Assembly: GCA_030666765.1 (NCBI GenBank)
Contig: DAOUXE010000083.1
Coordinates: 1 to 5,968, forward strand
Length of the DNA stretch: 5,968 bases
From: Methanosarcinales archaeon
Lineage (GTDB): Archaea; Halobacteriota; Methanosarcinia; Methanosarcinales; Methanogasteraceae
Direction of reading: 5' to 3'
Shown here: piece by piece, positions 5,280 to 5,968 of the stretch
Numbering within the stretch: the first letter of the stretch is position 1
Layout: the number at the start of each line of letters is the position of its first letter
Position numbers and translations under genes: made by a program
The notes under the pieces: generated by a model
Told to the model about the DNA's origin: nothing
Databases searched by the model: none
What the model saw: only the letters and a program-made list of their open reading frames with translations

Positions 5280-5501
5280 TATATTGATTGCCCCAGCCGC
5301 CGCCTGCATGATCATGAGCACGCCCGAGGAGGTGACGCGATCATCGCCGCTCACGTCAGCGGCGGCGAGTGTTGCCGCGTCGCACTAGGCGGAACCGCCA
5401 GCTGCGATCCGGAATGCGAAACGAAGCGTAAGCATCGGCAAGCTTGAGCGCGATCGCGGATGTACGCGGGGGTGATCCGGTGGTCGCGGCCCGAGGTCGC
5501 C
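5280..5501 (-). pseudogene. Decayed dockerin-like EF-hand segment, copy 2
   Basis: The pattern and strand are the same as in copy 1, and the first 19 bases (5501-5483) are identical to it. The pieces are GDL, then (shifted) GRDHRITPA, then (shifted) SAIALKLA, then RIAAGGSA with an in-frame TAG, then CDAATLAAADVSGDDRVTSSGVLMIMQAAAGAINI. About 38-40 extra bases (around 5413-5450) sit in the middle compared with copy 1. The last frame has no stop after AINI and runs on to a TGA at 5234-5232, inside the ribosome-site region of the small gene downstream. Shifts, a nonsense codon and an insertion make a functional domain very unlikely. The final block is nevertheless a textbook second dockerin EF-hand (DVSGDDRVTS then LMIMQAAAG), so the family call is firmer than for copy 1. 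Confidence 0.62.
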
Positions 5502-5592
5502 TCGTGGACGCTTGAGCCGTATCGCGATCGATCCGGTCATGGCGAGCAGCGGGCAGGTCATGCAGCTAGCGCCCAGCCGCCAACCCCAACCT

Positions 5593-5968
5593 TCACGCAA
5601 TCCCCACCACCTTTCGTATCGCAAAGAGATCAAGCTGTGATTGTGGCTTTATCATCGCGGTAAGTGGGTCCACAAAGAGAATGTTCTCTTTGACCAGATA
5701 CCTCTTGGAGACCTCGTCCACCTCGTTCATGCCAATCTCCTCTCTGCTTACGAACATCTTTAAGGTAGATACCAATTTCTCATAGTGCACATCACAACGC
5801 TTGCTGCCTATTATGATCTCATCTCCCAACTCCTTAACGAGCTTCAATCGAGTTTCCAGTTCACCGGTTCTGAATGTAAACATCTCTTTGGCTTTTTCTT
5901 CTCTGTTTCGAGAGTTTATGAGTTCAACCAGACAGACCGGCTTTCCACCGCAGTATTCCCAAGTCACC
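5593..5968 (-). CDS. Archaeal small ATPase, C-terminal part only
   Basis: An open frame enters from beyond the right edge and ends at TGA 5595-5593, giving about 124 residues. The first visible codon in frame (GTG, 5967) is most likely internal. WEYCGGKPVCLVELIN is the lid/helix region that follows the AAA-type core in archaeal ATPases of the PF01637-like group. The end, VSKRYLVKENILFVDPLTAMIKPQSQLDLFAIRKVV, matches the conserved C-terminal tail of those proteins (strand-turn NILFVDP, then KPQS). The Walker A and B motifs would lie outside the window. These ATPases are numerous and often variable between archaeal strains, and their role is poorly known. Roughly 90 GC-rich bases without a gene separate its stop from dockerin relic 2. 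Confidence 0.7.
   Translation of the reverse strand, partial: VTWEYCGGKPVCLVELINSRNREEKAKEMFTFRTGELETRLKLVKELGDEIIIGSKRCDVHYEKLVSTLKMFVSREEIGMNEVDEVSKRYLVKENILFVDPLTAMIKPQSQLDLFAIRKVVGIA

Noticed and set aside
5346..5363. Hairpin GCCGCT-CACGTC-AGCGGC as a terminator
   Set aside because: It falls within dockerin relic coding sequence (the DVSGD region) and has no following T run.
5571..5590. A possible third dockerin end fragment (GGCGGCTGGG on the minus strand)
   Set aside because: The match to the AAAG-coding end of the other copies is only about ten bases of GC-rich sequence, too short to support.
5385..5633. An 82-codon open frame on the minus strand
   Set aside because: It reads across the ATPase C-terminus in another frame and into dockerin relic 2. 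Only the end (RIAAGGSA) corresponds to relic sequence.

Overview
The window looks like the chromosome of an anaerobic euryarchaeon, probably a methanogen or a methane- or alkane-oxidising relative near the Methanosarcinales/ANME lineages. The archaeal signals are a CCA-less initiator tRNA-Met with an A1:U72 pair, ribosomal proteins L39e and L31e followed by aIF6, TATA boxes about 26 bases upstream of start points, an archaeal COG1665-type nucleotidyltransferase, an archaeal small-ATPase C-terminus, and CooC, the maturation ATPase of Ni carbon monoxide dehydrogenase. The lineage is inferred from gene content and is not proven.

Layout. Bases 1-319 are AT-rich with no gene I can defend. On the minus strand, an initiator tRNA (1404-1330) is followed after only two bases by a predicted nucleotidyltransferase (1327-320). 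On the plus strand come a short lipoprotein with a leaderless-type promoter (1533-2066), then rpl39e (2076-2228), rpl31e (2235-2492), aIF6 (2548-3207, apparently with a CTG start) and cooC (3253-3996). These are tightly spaced and probably co-transcribed, at least from rpl39e onward. The ribosomal part is a normal archaeal translation cluster. CooC links it to carbon monoxide/acetyl-CoA metabolism, although no CODH gene is in view.

From 3997 to the end, the minus strand changes character and looks like accessory, repeat-rich DNA. Reading leftward it holds the C-terminus of an archaeal ATPase (5968-5593), a decayed dockerin-like EF-hand segment (5501-5280), a small unknown protein overlapping a retropepsin-like aspartic protease (5227-5021 and 5028-4681), a 236-bp MITE-like element (4387-4622), and a second decayed dockerin-like segment (4317-4146). 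The MITE-like element has 15-bp inverted ends beginning GTAA and a perfect 8-bp target duplication.

The most notable observations are the MITE with IS66-like ends, the CTG start of aIF6, an mRNA whose 5' end may be made by tRNA 3' processing, the two dockerin relics sharing the same frame-breaking base, and the overlapping small-protein/retropepsin pair.
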